Assembly: GCA_035356975.1 (NCBI GenBank)
Contig: DAORGW010000014.1
Coordinates: 1-22,074 of the forward strand
Direction of reading: 5' to 3'
DNA length: 22,074 nt
Source: STF1-138 sp035356975
GTDB taxonomy: Bacteria > Patescibacteriota > Patescibacteriia > UBA1558 > S5-K13
In this document: positions 8,784 through 16,992 of the stretch, piece by piece
Position numbering within the stretch: the first letter of the stretch is position 1
Layout of the letters: each line of letters begins with the position of its first letter
The notes under the pieces: model-generated
What the model was told of the DNA's origin: nothing
What the model saw: only the letters and a program-made list of their open reading frames with translations
Databases searched by the model: none
Program-made: the position numbers and the translations under genes

Positions 8784-9014
8784 TTATAAACCACCACCGT
8801 CCTGAACACTATCTATTAAATTCTTAATATCTTCTTTTGTTGGATTTTCTATAACTTTATTTTTATCAATATTTAAATAATTTTTTGATCTGGGATTAAC
8901 CCTCTTTAAAAAATTAATTTTATCAGACAAAAAAAGAGAAAAAATAACAAAAACTAAAAGAAAAATTATTATAAGAATAATTAATAATATTATTTTTTTT
9001 CTTTTATTTTCCAT
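8784..9014 (-). CDS. Small single-pass membrane protein, unknown function
   Basis: A 76-aa protein with a basic N-terminus (MENKRKK), one long hydrophobic helix (about 8-29) and a short polar C-terminus ending DSVQDGGGL. It lies 16 nt after the 532-aa gene and 30 nt before the LamG gene on the same strand, so it belongs to the surface-protein operon. There is no recognisable family and no SD. A small accessory or anchoring subunit is possible but not shown. Confidence 0.65.
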   Translation of the reverse strand: MENKRKKIILLIILIIIFLLVFVIFSLFLSDKINFLKRVNPRSKNYLNIDKNKVIENPTKEDIKNLIDSVQDGGGL

Positions 9015-9030
9015 AATAATTAGTTAATAT

Positions 9031-10629
9031 TTATTTTTCTACGCACTTTAATTCTTTTTCATCCCAGGTTGTACCCTCTGGACATATACATTCTTTTCCT
9101 GTCCACTCTCCACCACCATTTATACATGTTTTTTCATCAACACCGCCCCCAGACTCCATACACTTTAATTCTTTTTCATCCCAAATAAATCCATCCTCAC
9201 ATTTACAATTACTTCCATCCCAAATTCCGCCACCATTTAAACACGTTTCTTCATTAATACTAACTTCAGATTTTATACATTGCAGTAATTTATCATCCCA
9301 AATAAATCCCTCTTTACATTTACACATTTCTCCTGTCCACTCTCCACCACCAGATTCACATCTTATTTGTGATAAACTAATACAAATTAATCTATCTTTA
9401 TCCCAAGATGTGTCTACTGGACACTCACATGATATTGATTTAAAATTCCACACACCACCACTATTTTGACATCCTATCATTTCTAGACTTTCGATAACTT
9501 TTATTAAATAACTACCGGATATGACAAGGCTCTCATCCTGTATGAAAGCGTATAGACTTATGTATCCTATATCATTAGCAACAACACTAAATCTTGCTAT
9601 GCCATCTTCATTTGTTTCAATGCTATCTGGTAATATCTTAATATCATCAGACACCATATCAACACCACCAGAAGCATTTTGCACATCACCTAAGGTAACC
9701 AATCTACCAACAATAGGATTATTAAGAGAGTTCTTAACTGTAACAGTAACAACAGAAATAGATCCATCATTATAAATTACACTTGGACTAGCTGTAATAC
9801 TTGAATATCCATTATAAGCAGCTTCAACTATTTGAATTGTCTCAATGGCTATTGGAATAATTTCATTTCTTGACTCAGCGTATAAATCTACCGCATCTTT
9901 ATAATCTTTTAAATATTCATCATAAGAATAATTAAAAGAAAGACAACTGTTGAAATTATTTATATCTAAATTATTTATTGAACTATCAATTTTTGATAAA
10001 TTAAAATTTATAACATCAATATTTAAATTTAATTGTTCTTTGGCTTTTTGTAATTTTTCTATTGTGGCGCTCATATCTATTGAACTTTTTTTTATATATT
10101 CCTCTGTGCTATTTACAAGAACGATCAATTGTTGTATTAATGATCCGAAATTATCATACTTTTCTGTTATTTTTATAGCTGACGATAGAGCGAGAGATCC
10201 CGCATATCTCTCTGAAAAAAACAAATCTCTATCGGGTCTAGCAATACCGCCAATACCATTAGCACCAGAACCCTCAAATGTGCTTGTGCTAATATTAAAA
10301 TTATTTGTATAGTAAAGATCTAATTTATTTATTAAATTATCTTTTATATTATCACCAACATAATTAAATCTACCTACAATTTCTTCTTTGGATGTATTCA
10401 AACTTTCAGAGGTTTTTTTGATATTTCGCATATTCATAGCCTCGTTTTGAGAAATCTGAAACTCTCCTATGCATGGCATATTATCAGCCTTGTAATAATC
10501 TAAATATGAATCTCCTGGGGGACAAGTACATGGTAAATTAGGATCCGTACAAACCAAACCAGAATCAGCATAAACAGATTTAACACCAAAAATCATAAAT
10601 AATATAAATATATAAACTATTTTTTTCAT
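9031..10629 (-). CDS. Secreted protein with coiled coil, Ig-like domain and four Cys-rich repeats
   Basis: A 532-aa protein with a clean signal peptide (cleavage expected after VYA, residue 21). A short Cys cluster (27-53, CTCPPGD) is followed by a helical region (about 60-275, coiled-coil-like at 170-225). A Big_1/invasin-like Ig domain (about 278-378) contains VTVTVKNSLNNPIVGRLVTL and EDGIARFSVVA. The tail (387-532) holds four repeats with Cys at 387/401/403/416, 424/436/438/451, 463/475/477/490 and 502/514/516/529; each reads roughly C-x-GGG-x-W...C-x-C-x-G-x-x-W-D...C, like a simplified EGF module. The last three are 39-aa units and nearly identical, which points to recent internal duplication. 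It is probably an extracellular adhesin or stalk. It has no SD and sits in the surface-protein operon. Confidence 0.88.
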   Translation of the reverse strand: MKKIVYIFILFMIFGVKSVYADSGLVCTDPNLPCTCPPGDSYLDYYKADNMPCIGEFQISQNEAMNMRNIKKTSESLNTSKEEIVGRFNYVGDNIKDNLINKLDLYYTNNFNISTSTFEGSGANGIGGIARPDRDLFFSERYAGSLALSSAIKITEKYDNFGSLIQQLIVLVNSTEEYIKKSSIDMSATIEKLQKAKEQLNLNIDVINFNLSKIDSSINNLDINNFNSCLSFNYSYDEYLKDYKDAVDLYAESRNEIIPIAIETIQIVEAAYNGYSSITASPSVIYNDGSISVVTVTVKNSLNNPIVGRLVTLGDVQNASGGVDMVSDDIKILPDSIETNEDGIARFSVVANDIGYISLYAFIQDESLVISGSYLIKVIESLEMIGCQNSGGVWNFKSISCECPVDTSWDKDRLICISLSQIRCESGGGEWTGEMCKCKEGFIWDDKLLQCIKSEVSINEETCLNGGGIWDGSNCKCEDGFIWDEKELKCMESGGGVDEKTCINGGGEWTGKECICPEGTTWDEKELKCVEK

Positions 10630-10652
10630 AAATAAATTTTTATAATCATAAA

Positions 10653-13319
10653 TTAATTAAAACATGTACAACTACCAATGGGACCCCCTCCACCTGCATG
10701 TTCATTACTTGTAAAAAATCTTCTATGCCAATAAAAAGTTCCATGTGGGCTATCGTCTTGTCCTATTTTATAATAACACCCTTCGGCATTACCATAACAA
10801 ATGGTATTGTACGGCTCTTGGGTTATGGTCATAATATTCTGCTCAATATAGGAATAATTTTCATTACCCCAAAAACCAAATTCTTTACAAATCTCCTCGC
10901 ATTGATTTGGATGAGTGCTGGGGTGAGTAAAAATATAACGACACATATCAGATTGAGTACCGTCACAAATCTCTGGGATCTTTAGAATTACTCCATTGGT
11001 TGTTGGAGCACATTCTTGATAAGTTATGAACTCATCTAATTTATCACTATCTTCGTGAACAATCACTCTCCATGGTGGACACTGAGAATTAATACTATCT
11101 TTATTAATACAAATCAATTCATTATCATCATGAAAACATACCCGATTTCTAACAGTTAGGGTTCCATTAACACTAAGTTCTGAAGCTGGATTTTCTGTAT
11201 TTATTCCAACTCTTGGAGGAAGAGAGGCTGATGCCATGTGTTGTTTAATTGTTATAACAGGAACAGTTGGATTGCTGTTACCAGAATATTGGATTCTTAA
11301 ATCTCCCTCACTGAGCATATTTGTATCCCCAACATTAAATATATCCCAAAAAACCTGATTAGTATTGTTAGATTTAAGCCTAATTCTAGAATCTCCAATA
11401 TTATTATAAATTTCCAAATTTGCCCCCGGATTACTTATTCCTATTCCCACCCTACCCTCATTTGTAATAGTCATTCTATTATCAACATTCCAGAAACTTA
11501 GATCATCCGTAGCATCATCTTGGTATATTCCCCATTTTGGACTTGAAGCACTCTGAATATTTATCTCAGCATTACCTGAGCTAGTTTTTATATGAAGAGA
11601 CTTTTCTGGTGAATTAGTTCCTATGCCAACTTTTGTAACTGTTGATGTTGTATATAAATTACCACCATTAAATAACCAGTAACTTTGTTGTATATTGTTT
11701 ATTTGAAGTCCATTCCAAAATAAATTTCCAGCCACATTATATAAACGATTTGTTGTTGGGCTTGGTGCGCTTATTTCACCTAAATATATAGCACCATTTA
11801 TGTGTAATTTTTCCTCAGGTTGATTTGTGCCTATACCGACACCCCCAGAATTAGAATTAAAAATATTGTCTCCTGATGGCGACCATAAACTATATGCAAT
11901 TTGTTCCCAAGAACTCCTACAATCATCTCCCATACACAAAGCGTTTGCAGCTACGCTACCCTCTACGCTCAATGATGCTGTTTTATTATTATCTACATTA
12001 CCAAAAATAAATCCATTTCCATCATCATAATTACCTATATAAATATGACTTGAATCAACACCGCCAACATAAATAGATTTATCATTGTCCATTTTTATAT
12101 CTCCATCATAAACTGTTAACTTTGATGTTGGATTATCTGTACCTATTCCCACATTACCAAGATTATTAATTTTTATTCCCTTTTCTGAACCACTTAAATT
12201 GACCTTCAAAGCAATAGAATTAGCTGAGCTAATTTTAATTGGCTCTTGTGACTGAATTTGTAATGTAGATCCTCCAGGTAAACCACAAGAACTATCATAT
12301 ATATAAGAAGCTTCCCCGATTTTTATTCCTTTTGTGGGATTAGCCTCTACAGAACCCTGACAATTAACAGAAACAAGTCCATTTAAACTCATATCAGCGG
12401 TTTGATATTGAGTTCCCGAAAAATGACTACCAGAACCCACATTCCAGATAAAAGAATTTTCGGATTCCGGCCCACCCATTGTTTCTGTCATACATTCTAT
12501 GGATCCTGTTTGTACACCACTTGCATCTGTGTCTGAAAAACATAATTTTTTGGTAAGAATTGTATTATTATCATAAACGGGATTTCCTGGTATAGATACC
12601 GCGCGAGGAATAACGGTTGACAAACCAAATGGTGCCAAAATATGTCCATCCTGAAAATCTACATATTTGTTTCCCTCAGAATCATAAACAGTGACTCTTC
12701 CATCAAATCTTCCCGCAAAACCATCTGCACTTTGACTATATATTGAAAATCCCTTTTCAGATCTTGCGTAAACACCAATACCAGTATCTGCTCTTGCATC
12801 AATAGCAAGACCACTAGGAGCAAAAGAATAAATACCAGCCCCAGATTCCGTATCTTTTGCTTTATTTGTAAGAGCTATAATGTCTCCCCCATCTGTATTT
12901 CCAACTATATTAGATCTCGAGGATAGATTTATGCTCGACCCCACTAAATTTATTGATGATCCTCCAGATAAATTAATTTTTGAAGTATTACTAGATAATA
13001 ATATTTGTGAATCGGGGCTCATAATCAAATTTCCCTTTTCATCTATCACCAATCCCTGAAAAAGAGCAGAACCATTTAAAACCTTGAAATAATAACCATC
13101 TTCTATTACAGAATTAGATCCAATTGTAAGAGAACCTTTTTTATATTGACCAACAGCTCCCTGATTTAATGGTAGATCTATATTTCCCGCTGGTGGGTCT
13201 ACATTTGGTTCCGTCCAATCACTTACTGCTTCAATAAAACTAAAAACACAAAAAAATTCAATAAATAATAAAAAAATTCCACTAATATAAAATAGTTTTG
13301 ATGATTTTAAAAATTTCAT
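10653..13319 (-). CDS. Large secreted fibre-like protein with five GIGT..P repeats
   Basis: An 888-aa protein starting with a signal peptide (hydrophobic 9-29), then a segment with DWTEPNVDPPAGN and LPLNQGAVGQYKKGSL (34-64), a start I associate with CPR surface proteins. Residues 161-211 hold short repeats of G-x-Y-x-x-S-x-x-G type. Five copies of VGI(G/N)-x-x-x-P-x-x-x-L-x-(V/I) follow at 390, 494, 564, 624 and 704; this motif is common in trimeric beta-helical phage tail-fibre and adhesin stalks. The tail (747-888) is Cys-rich (10 Cys) and probably a disulfide-bonded globular head. There is no S74 autoprotease signature. It is the first gene after the divergent promoter and is followed 23 nt later by the 532-aa gene. 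A surface adhesin is an inference. Confidence 0.88.
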   Translation of the reverse strand: MKFLKSSKLFYISGIFLLFIEFFCVFSFIEAVSDWTEPNVDPPAGNIDLPLNQGAVGQYKKGSLTIGSNSVIEDGYYFKVLNGSALFQGLVIDEKGNLIMSPDSQILLSSNTSKINLSGGSSINLVGSSINLSSRSNIVGNTDGGDIIALTNKAKDTESGAGIYSFAPSGLAIDARADTGIGVYARSEKGFSIYSQSADGFAGRFDGRVTVYDSEGNKYVDFQDGHILAPFGLSTVIPRAVSIPGNPVYDNNTILTKKLCFSDTDASGVQTGSIECMTETMGGPESENSFIWNVGSGSHFSGTQYQTADMSLNGLVSVNCQGSVEANPTKGIKIGEASYIYDSSCGLPGGSTLQIQSQEPIKISSANSIALKVNLSGSEKGIKINNLGNVGIGTDNPTSKLTVYDGDIKMDNDKSIYVGGVDSSHIYIGNYDDGNGFIFGNVDNNKTASLSVEGSVAANALCMGDDCRSSWEQIAYSLWSPSGDNIFNSNSGGVGIGTNQPEEKLHINGAIYLGEISAPSPTTNRLYNVAGNLFWNGLQINNIQQSYWLFNGGNLYTTSTVTKVGIGTNSPEKSLHIKTSSGNAEINIQSASSPKWGIYQDDATDDLSFWNVDNRMTITNEGRVGIGISNPGANLEIYNNIGDSRIRLKSNNTNQVFWDIFNVGDTNMLSEGDLRIQYSGNSNPTVPVITIKQHMASASLPPRVGINTENPASELSVNGTLTVRNRVCFHDDNELICINKDSINSQCPPWRVIVHEDSDKLDEFITYQECAPTTNGVILKIPEICDGTQSDMCRYIFTHPSTHPNQCEEICKEFGFWGNENYSYIEQNIMTITQEPYNTICYGNAEGCYYKIGQDDSPHGTFYWHRRFFTSNEHAGGGGPIGSCTCFN

Positions 13320-13331
13320 ATTTTTGTTTTG

Positions 13332-13346
13332 TCCAGTTTGACTGGA
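13332..13346. repeat. Short inverted repeat in the leader of the 888-aa gene
   Basis: TCCAGT (13332-13337) and ACTGGA (13341-13346) around TTG. It lies 13 nt before the start codon, inside the predicted ~37-nt 5' leader. It could be a translational hairpin or a protein-binding site. Confidence 0.45.
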
Positions 13347-13362
13347 TTTATTATTTATATAT

Positions 13363-13391
13363 ATTATACTAAATTTATGTACAATTGTAAA
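13363..13391 (-). promoter_or_regulatory. Promoter of the surface/pilus block
   Basis: On the minus strand TTTACA (13386-13391), a 17-nt spacer, and TATAAT (13363-13368): 5/6 and 6/6 to the housekeeping sigma consensus with ideal spacing. The predicted start near 13356 gives a leader of about 37 nt to the 888-aa gene. It may drive the whole block down to the receiver gene, because no convincing terminator interrupts it. Confidence 0.65.
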
Positions 13392-13399
13392 AAATATAG

Positions 13400-13405
13400 T
13401 ATAAT
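13400..13405 (+). promoter_or_regulatory. Divergent -10 element for the 95-aa gene
   Basis: TATAAT, 27 nt before the ATG at 13433. No good -35 stands 17 nt upstream. Its context TAGTATAATA (13397-13406) is an exact inverted copy of the minus-strand -10 region (TATTATACTA, 13362-13371), so the two promoters are mirror images. Confidence 0.4.
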
Positions 13406-13432
13406 AATACTATAAGCATTTAAAAAAAATAA

Positions 13433-13720
13433 ATGAAAATAAATAGTTTTGAAAAAACCATCAAAATAATAGGAATTTTAATAATAATTATTCTTTTTTT
13501 AGAAATTGGGATTGTGTATTATATAAACAACAAAAATAAAAATAAGGAAGAAATAAAAAAAGAAATAAAAGAAAAATTAGAAGAGGGAGTACAAAACACT
13601 ATAGAAAAATCGGATACAGACCAATCAATTAAAACCCCCGCCACAGATAAATCCCCCAAAACATCACTGAAAGAAATTGATCCCTCCAAAATAAAAGCAC
13701 CACAAATTCCACAAAGATAA
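13433..13720 (+). CDS. Small single-pass membrane protein with charged tail, unknown function
   Basis: A 95-aa protein. A short N-terminus is followed by a strong transmembrane helix (about 11-31), a Lys/Glu-rich predicted coiled coil (34-58, KNKEEIKKEIKEKLEEG), and a Pro/Ser/Lys-rich disordered tail. It stands alone on the plus strand, divergent from the surface-protein block and convergent with the phosphomutase. It ends 10 nt before an efficient terminator, which supports a real transcription unit. There is no known family and no SD (A-rich leader only). Confidence 0.7.
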   Translation: MKINSFEKTIKIIGILIIIILFLEIGIVYYINNKNKNKEEIKKEIKEKLEEGVQNTIEKSDTDQSIKTPATDKSPKTSLKEIDPSKIKAPQIPQR

Positions 13721-13730
13721 AAAATTATAC

Positions 13731-13759
13731 AAAAGTCCCGGATTTTATCTGGGACTTTT
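13731..13759. terminator. Bidirectional intrinsic terminator
   Basis: AAAAGTCCC (13731-13739) pairs with GGGACTTTT (13751-13759), and the stem extends inward through GGAT/ATCT with one G-U pair to a 3-nt loop. T-runs flank both sides, so it can end both the 95-aa gene (plus) and the phosphomutase (minus) between these convergent genes. Confidence 0.9.
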
Positions 13760-13781
13760 TAAATTCAATAAATTAATTTAT

Positions 13782-15131
13782 CTAAAAATTTAAAACATTC
13801 ATTATTTCATCTCTTCTTCTATCTGCATCTTCCTCGTTTAAAACCTCTATTGTTATTCGGAGCAATGGTTCTGTATTTGAACCTCTTATATTAAACCACC
13901 AATCAGAAAATTCTACCGTAATTCCGTCTATTTCATCTAAAATATTATCCCTATAATGATCTTTTATTCTTTGTATCATATCTTGCATATTTTCAGCGGG
14001 CATATTTAATTCTGGAGATCTGTGCCATCTTTTATTTTGTTCTATAAATTCTGATAATTTAAAATTTTCTTCTGAAATCGCTTCTAAAATTATTAAAAAA
14101 GATATGTATCCAGAATCAGAATAATAATTTTTTGCATAAGAAAAATGTGCTGAAACTTCCCCGCCCATAATTCCATTCTCGTTTTTCATATGAACTCCCA
14201 TATTTACATAACCAACTTCTGAACGAATTGCGCGCCCCCCGTTTTTTTCAACAAACTCTTTTACATTTTTTGAACAAATTAAATTATACACAATTCCAGC
14301 GCCCGGATTTTTTTCCAATAATTGTTTAGCAAGAATTATAATTACCTCATCACCCGGAATAAATTTTCCATTTTCATCTACTAAAAAAACTCTATCTGAA
14401 TCAGCATCATAAATAAATCCAACATCAGCGTCCTCAAGCACAACTCTTTCTGATAATTTTTGATAAGCTCCATCTCCCAGTGGATTTGGATTTCTGTTTG
14501 GAAAATTTCCATCTGGCTCAAAAAATAAAGGAATTAGTTCTATTTGTGGCAACCTTTCTAAAATTTTTGGGATCATAATACCGGCCATTCCATTTCCAGA
14601 ATCAACTACAATTTTTAATTTTTTAATTTTTGAAAAATCGACAAATGAAAATATGTGATCTAAATAATCCTTCCAAATATCGACCAATTCAATACTTCCT
14701 ATTTTTTCAGGAAATTGAGTCATTTCATCCTTATGATTCCACATATCTCCTCCACGAATCCATTCTACTCCGCGACTAATCATTTTAAATCCACCATAAG
14801 ACCCTGGGTTATGTGAGGCTGTAACAATTACCCCACCATCATAATCGTATTTACCAACAGCAAAATAAATTACATCAACAGACATAAGTCCAGCATCATA
14901 AACATGTACACCCCGAGAAACAAGGGCGTCAATAATTGATTTATGTAAATTAAAAGATGAATTTCTAATGTCACGAGCTATAAAAATTTTCAAATCTTCT
15001 GGATTTTTGCCAGTTCTTTTACAAACTAGAGAAAGATATATTAATCCAATTTCATAAGCACCAGAATCATCTAATTCATCTGGATAAATTCCCCTTATAT
15101 CATACGATTTAAAAACTTGTTTTTGTAACAT
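13782..15131 (-). CDS. manB: Phosphomannomutase/phosphoglucomutase
   Basis: A 449-aa alpha-D-phosphohexomutase that interconverts hexose 1- and 6-phosphates, supplying GDP-mannose or UDP-glucose precursors for surface glycans. All four active-site elements are present: phosphoserine loop TASHNP (Ser106), Mg-binding DADSDR (242-247), sugar-binding GGEVSAH (323-329) and phosphate-binding RGSNTEP (416-422). The N-terminus KSYDIRGIYPDEL is typical. The length matches the bacterial family. The sugar loop reads GGEVSAH rather than GGExSGH, so which hexose is preferred cannot be settled from sequence. It ends at the shared bidirectional terminator and follows the methyltransferase gene by 60 nt of AT-rich DNA. 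There is no SD. Confidence 0.95.
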   Translation of the reverse strand: MLQKQVFKSYDIRGIYPDELDDSGAYEIGLIYLSLVCKRTGKNPEDLKIFIARDIRNSSFNLHKSIIDALVSRGVHVYDAGLMSVDVIYFAVGKYDYDGGVIVTASHNPGSYGGFKMISRGVEWIRGGDMWNHKDEMTQFPEKIGSIELVDIWKDYLDHIFSFVDFSKIKKLKIVVDSGNGMAGIMIPKILERLPQIELIPLFFEPDGNFPNRNPNPLGDGAYQKLSERVVLEDADVGFIYDADSDRVFLVDENGKFIPGDEVIIILAKQLLEKNPGAGIVYNLICSKNVKEFVEKNGGRAIRSEVGYVNMGVHMKNENGIMGGEVSAHFSYAKNYYSDSGYISFLIILEAISEENFKLSEFIEQNKRWHRSPELNMPAENMQDMIQRIKDHYRDNILDEIDGITVEFSDWWFNIRGSNTEPLLRITIEVLNEEDADRRRDEIMNVLNF

Positions 15132-15191
15132 AAATTTTTTGATTAAAAAAATTAAGAGATATAATTTATAAAATATTTTAACTTTTAAACT

Positions 15192-16391
15192 TTATAACTT
15201 TACAAATTTAATTATTTCTCTATAAACTTTTTGGTCTTCTCTTTTATAGACCAAAGTGCTTCTTTCATTTAAATATTTCTCATCTAACAAATTCTCCTGC
15301 CCAAATCCTAATTCCCGTATTTTATCTAAAATTTCTAAATAAAATCTCTGTTTATTGTAAATAAAAACCGGCATTGAAATCACAACATTTTTCAATGATT
15401 TAATTTTCAAAAAACCCTCAAATGATTTTAAATATAATTTTTCTAACTCTTTAATTTGTTTTTTTATAAAATCCAAACTCTCGTTTCCTTTCATTGGCTT
15501 ACCCAAATATCCTTCACTTACGATACAATCAATTTTCTCATTAAAAATTTCAGCTGGTAAATTTAAAACATCTGCTTCAAAAATTTTATAATCTAATTTT
15601 TTATTAAATTCATTTTCATACCAATTCAAATTTTCTATACTATCTGAAACAGCACGAGTTAAAATATCTGAAGCGATTATTTTTTTATAATTTAATTCTC
15701 CGGCCATAAGAAGTATTGTTCCAGAACCACAAAACGGATCGTAAACAATATCATTTTTCCCAGATAAATTAAGCATTATTTTGGCTAATTTTGGTGGCAT
15801 CATACCAGAAATTGCATCTACTTTTGGCCTATCATAGTCTATTTTGCTAAATTTTTCATAATCCTGAATACATAAAGTTTTTGCTATAAAAATATTTTCG
15901 CCAAATGAAAGAATTTGAAAATCAAAACCATCAGAAATTAATTTCTCTTTATCTACTATCACGGCAGATAAATCCTGTTTTTTTGAAGTAATAATGCGAG
16001 ATTGAATTTTTTCTTGTCTTAATCTTTTTTTAAGTACAAAAGAGCTTCTTGAAAACTCGCTAAAAAAAGAATTGCTTAAATTATAACAACTAAAACCTAT
16101 TTTTAATTTTTTGTGACTGTTATTTTTAACCAAAAAATCAAATAAAAAATTTTGAATTTTATCAATCTGATTGTTTTTAAATTCTCCATAAATTATTCCT
16201 ATTTTTATTGTTCCACCAAGTTGTTTCATCAAAAAATTCGCATCAAGTTCTAAACTTGTATCAATAATTAAAAAGGAATTATTAAATTCCACAACTGAAT
16301 ATTTAATATGAGAAAAATTTAAAACCTGCAATATTTCAGCTAATGAAATCTCTGATGAATGACCAAGTATAAATGAGTATTTATATTTCAT
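15192..16391 (-). CDS. TRM11/TRM-G10-like SAM-dependent RNA methyltransferase
   Basis: A 399-aa protein. The N-terminal ~170 residues look like the THUMP-type RNA-binding half of TRM11/TRM-G10 proteins (N2-guanosine-10 tRNA methyltransferases). The DRPKVDAISGMMPPKLAKIM segment (187-206) precedes a Rossmann methyltransferase with SAM motif YDPFCGSG (217-224) and a following acidic residue in ASDILTRAV. The catalytic motif IV, normally (D/N)PPY, is instead SEGYLG (292-297), so chemistry or target may differ. tRNA is the likeliest substrate by family, but this is not proven. A TATAAT-like element lies a few bases before the ATG, suggesting a very short leader. There is no nearby SD. Confidence 0.85.
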   Translation of the reverse strand: MKYKYSFILGHSSEISLAEILQVLNFSHIKYSVVEFNNSFLIIDTSLELDANFLMKQLGGTIKIGIIYGEFKNNQIDKIQNFLFDFLVKNNSHKKLKIGFSCYNLSNSFFSEFSRSSFVLKKRLRQEKIQSRIITSKKQDLSAVIVDKEKLISDGFDFQILSFGENIFIAKTLCIQDYEKFSKIDYDRPKVDAISGMMPPKLAKIMLNLSGKNDIVYDPFCGSGTILLMAGELNYKKIIASDILTRAVSDSIENLNWYENEFNKKLDYKIFEADVLNLPAEIFNEKIDCIVSEGYLGKPMKGNESLDFIKKQIKELEKLYLKSFEGFLKIKSLKNVVISMPVFIYNKQRFYLEILDKIRELGFGQENLLDEKYLNERSTLVYKREDQKVYREIIKFVKL

Positions 16392-16430
16392 ATAATTATA
16401 TTATCTTTATATCTCTCCAAAATCAATAGA

Positions 16431-16459
16431 TAAAAACGGAAGACCAGAGTCTTCCGTTT
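16431..16459 (-). terminator. Intrinsic terminator of the small-gene pair
   Basis: Perfect 11-bp stem, AAACGGAAGAC (16434-16444) and GTCTTCCGTTT (16449-16459), with loop CAGA on the plus strand and a U-run on the minus-strand 3' side. It stands just after the 56-aa gene and insulates it from the methyltransferase gene downstream. Confidence 0.88.
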
Positions 16460-16472
16460 ATAAAATATTATT

Positions 16473-16643
16473 TTAGTGTTCGTTTTGAAATTCAAGTTCT
16501 TGAATCTCTGCCACCACCTTAAAACCATCCCGACACCTCGTCAAAGAAACCCTTTTCCACGGACACGATTCCCTTAATTCAGAAGCTATTCTAGGAGATA
16601 TATCATCTGTTTCCCAGACATCTCCATCATAATAAACCAGCAT
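16473..16643 (-). CDS. Small soluble protein of unknown function (56 aa)
   Basis: Starts at the ATG at 16643 (MLVYYDGDVWETDD), which has AGGAGGA 3 nt upstream; an in-frame TTG six codons earlier sits on the far side of this SD and is rejected. The product is mixed alpha/beta-like and charged, with two cysteines (CPW and TRC contexts), no signal and no membrane segment. I do not recognise it. Local GC is about 44%, against about 25-30% in neighbouring genes. It is the second gene of a two-gene unit with the 65-aa membrane protein and ends at a strong terminator, so it looks well expressed. Confidence 0.75.
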   Translation of the reverse strand: MLVYYDGDVWETDDISPRIASELRESCPWKRVSLTRCRDGFKVVAEIQELEFQNEH

Positions 16644-16646
16644 ATT

Positions 16647-16653
16647 TCCTCCT
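16647..16653 (-). promoter_or_regulatory. Strong Shine-Dalgarno site deciding the 56-aa start
   Basis: AGGAGGA on the minus strand, ending 3 nt before the ATG at 16643. It fixes the start and contrasts with the SD-less genes around it. Confidence 0.8.
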
Positions 16654-16678
16654 ATAAACAAAAATTACCAAACCAATA

Positions 16679-16876
16679 TTACAATATTTCTTTTTTGGAA
16701 AAAATAATGAAAGCAGATATTAAAAATCCTACTATAAAAATATAAATAACATACTTTGGTACAATAAAACCAAAAACCAACAAAAGACCAGAGCCACAAA
16801 AAACAGAAAGAATTAATTTTATAATAAAAATAAAAAATTTCTTAATATTTTTCCATAAAAAAATTAAAATACTCAT
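16679..16876 (-). CDS. Small two-helix membrane protein, unknown function
   Basis: A 65-aa, very hydrophobic protein with two predicted membrane helices (about 14-36 and 41-58) joined by a short GFIVPKY turn and a basic end (KKEIL). It has a strong SD (GGGAGGA, 16881-16887) and a plausible promoter upstream. Its stop precedes the 56-aa gene start by 35 nt, so the two form one unit. No family is recognised; holin-like, small transporter-subunit and toxin-like roles cannot be told apart from sequence. Confidence 0.7.
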   Translation of the reverse strand: MSILIFLWKNIKKFFIFIIKLILSVFCGSGLLLVFGFIVPKYVIYIFIVGFLISAFIIFSKKEIL

Positions 16877-16880
16877 GACT

Positions 16881-16887
16881 TCCTCCC
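16881..16887 (-). promoter_or_regulatory. Strong Shine-Dalgarno site of the 65-aa gene
   Basis: GGGAGGA on the minus strand, 4 nt before the ATG at 16876. The same core precedes the 56-aa and 81-aa genes. Confidence 0.8.
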
Positions 16888-16901
16888 ATTTTCCAAATAA
16901 A

Positions 16902-16930
16902 ATATTAATAAAAATTTAAAAAAAATGCAA
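16902..16930 (-). promoter_or_regulatory. Promoter of the small-gene pair
   Basis: On the minus strand TTGCAT (16925-16930), a 17-nt spacer, and TAATAT (16902-16907). It gives a leader of about 20 nt carrying the SD. It lies back-to-back with the comM promoter. Confidence 0.45.
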
Positions 16931-16932
16931 TA

Positions 16933-16958
16933 TTGACTTATCTAATAAAAGTTATAAT
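16933..16958 (+). promoter_or_regulatory. Promoter region of comM
   Basis: TTGACT (16933-16938) with TATAAT at 16953-16958 (14-nt spacer, short) and an overlapping TAATAT at 16955-16960 (16-nt spacer). The predicted start near 16966 leaves a leader of about 27 nt. Confidence 0.45.
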
Positions 16959-16992
16959 ATTCACACTATAAACAACTTAAAAAGAAAAGCGT

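Noticed and set aside
9521..10312. Two plus-strand ORFs (84 and 120 aa) opposite the 532-aa secreted protein
   Set aside because: Antisense shadows of a well-supported gene; no ribosome site and no recognisable family.
10698..12030. Plus-strand ORFs opposite the 888-aa protein
   Set aside because: Same reasoning: they lie entirely inside a long coherent repeat protein on the other strand.
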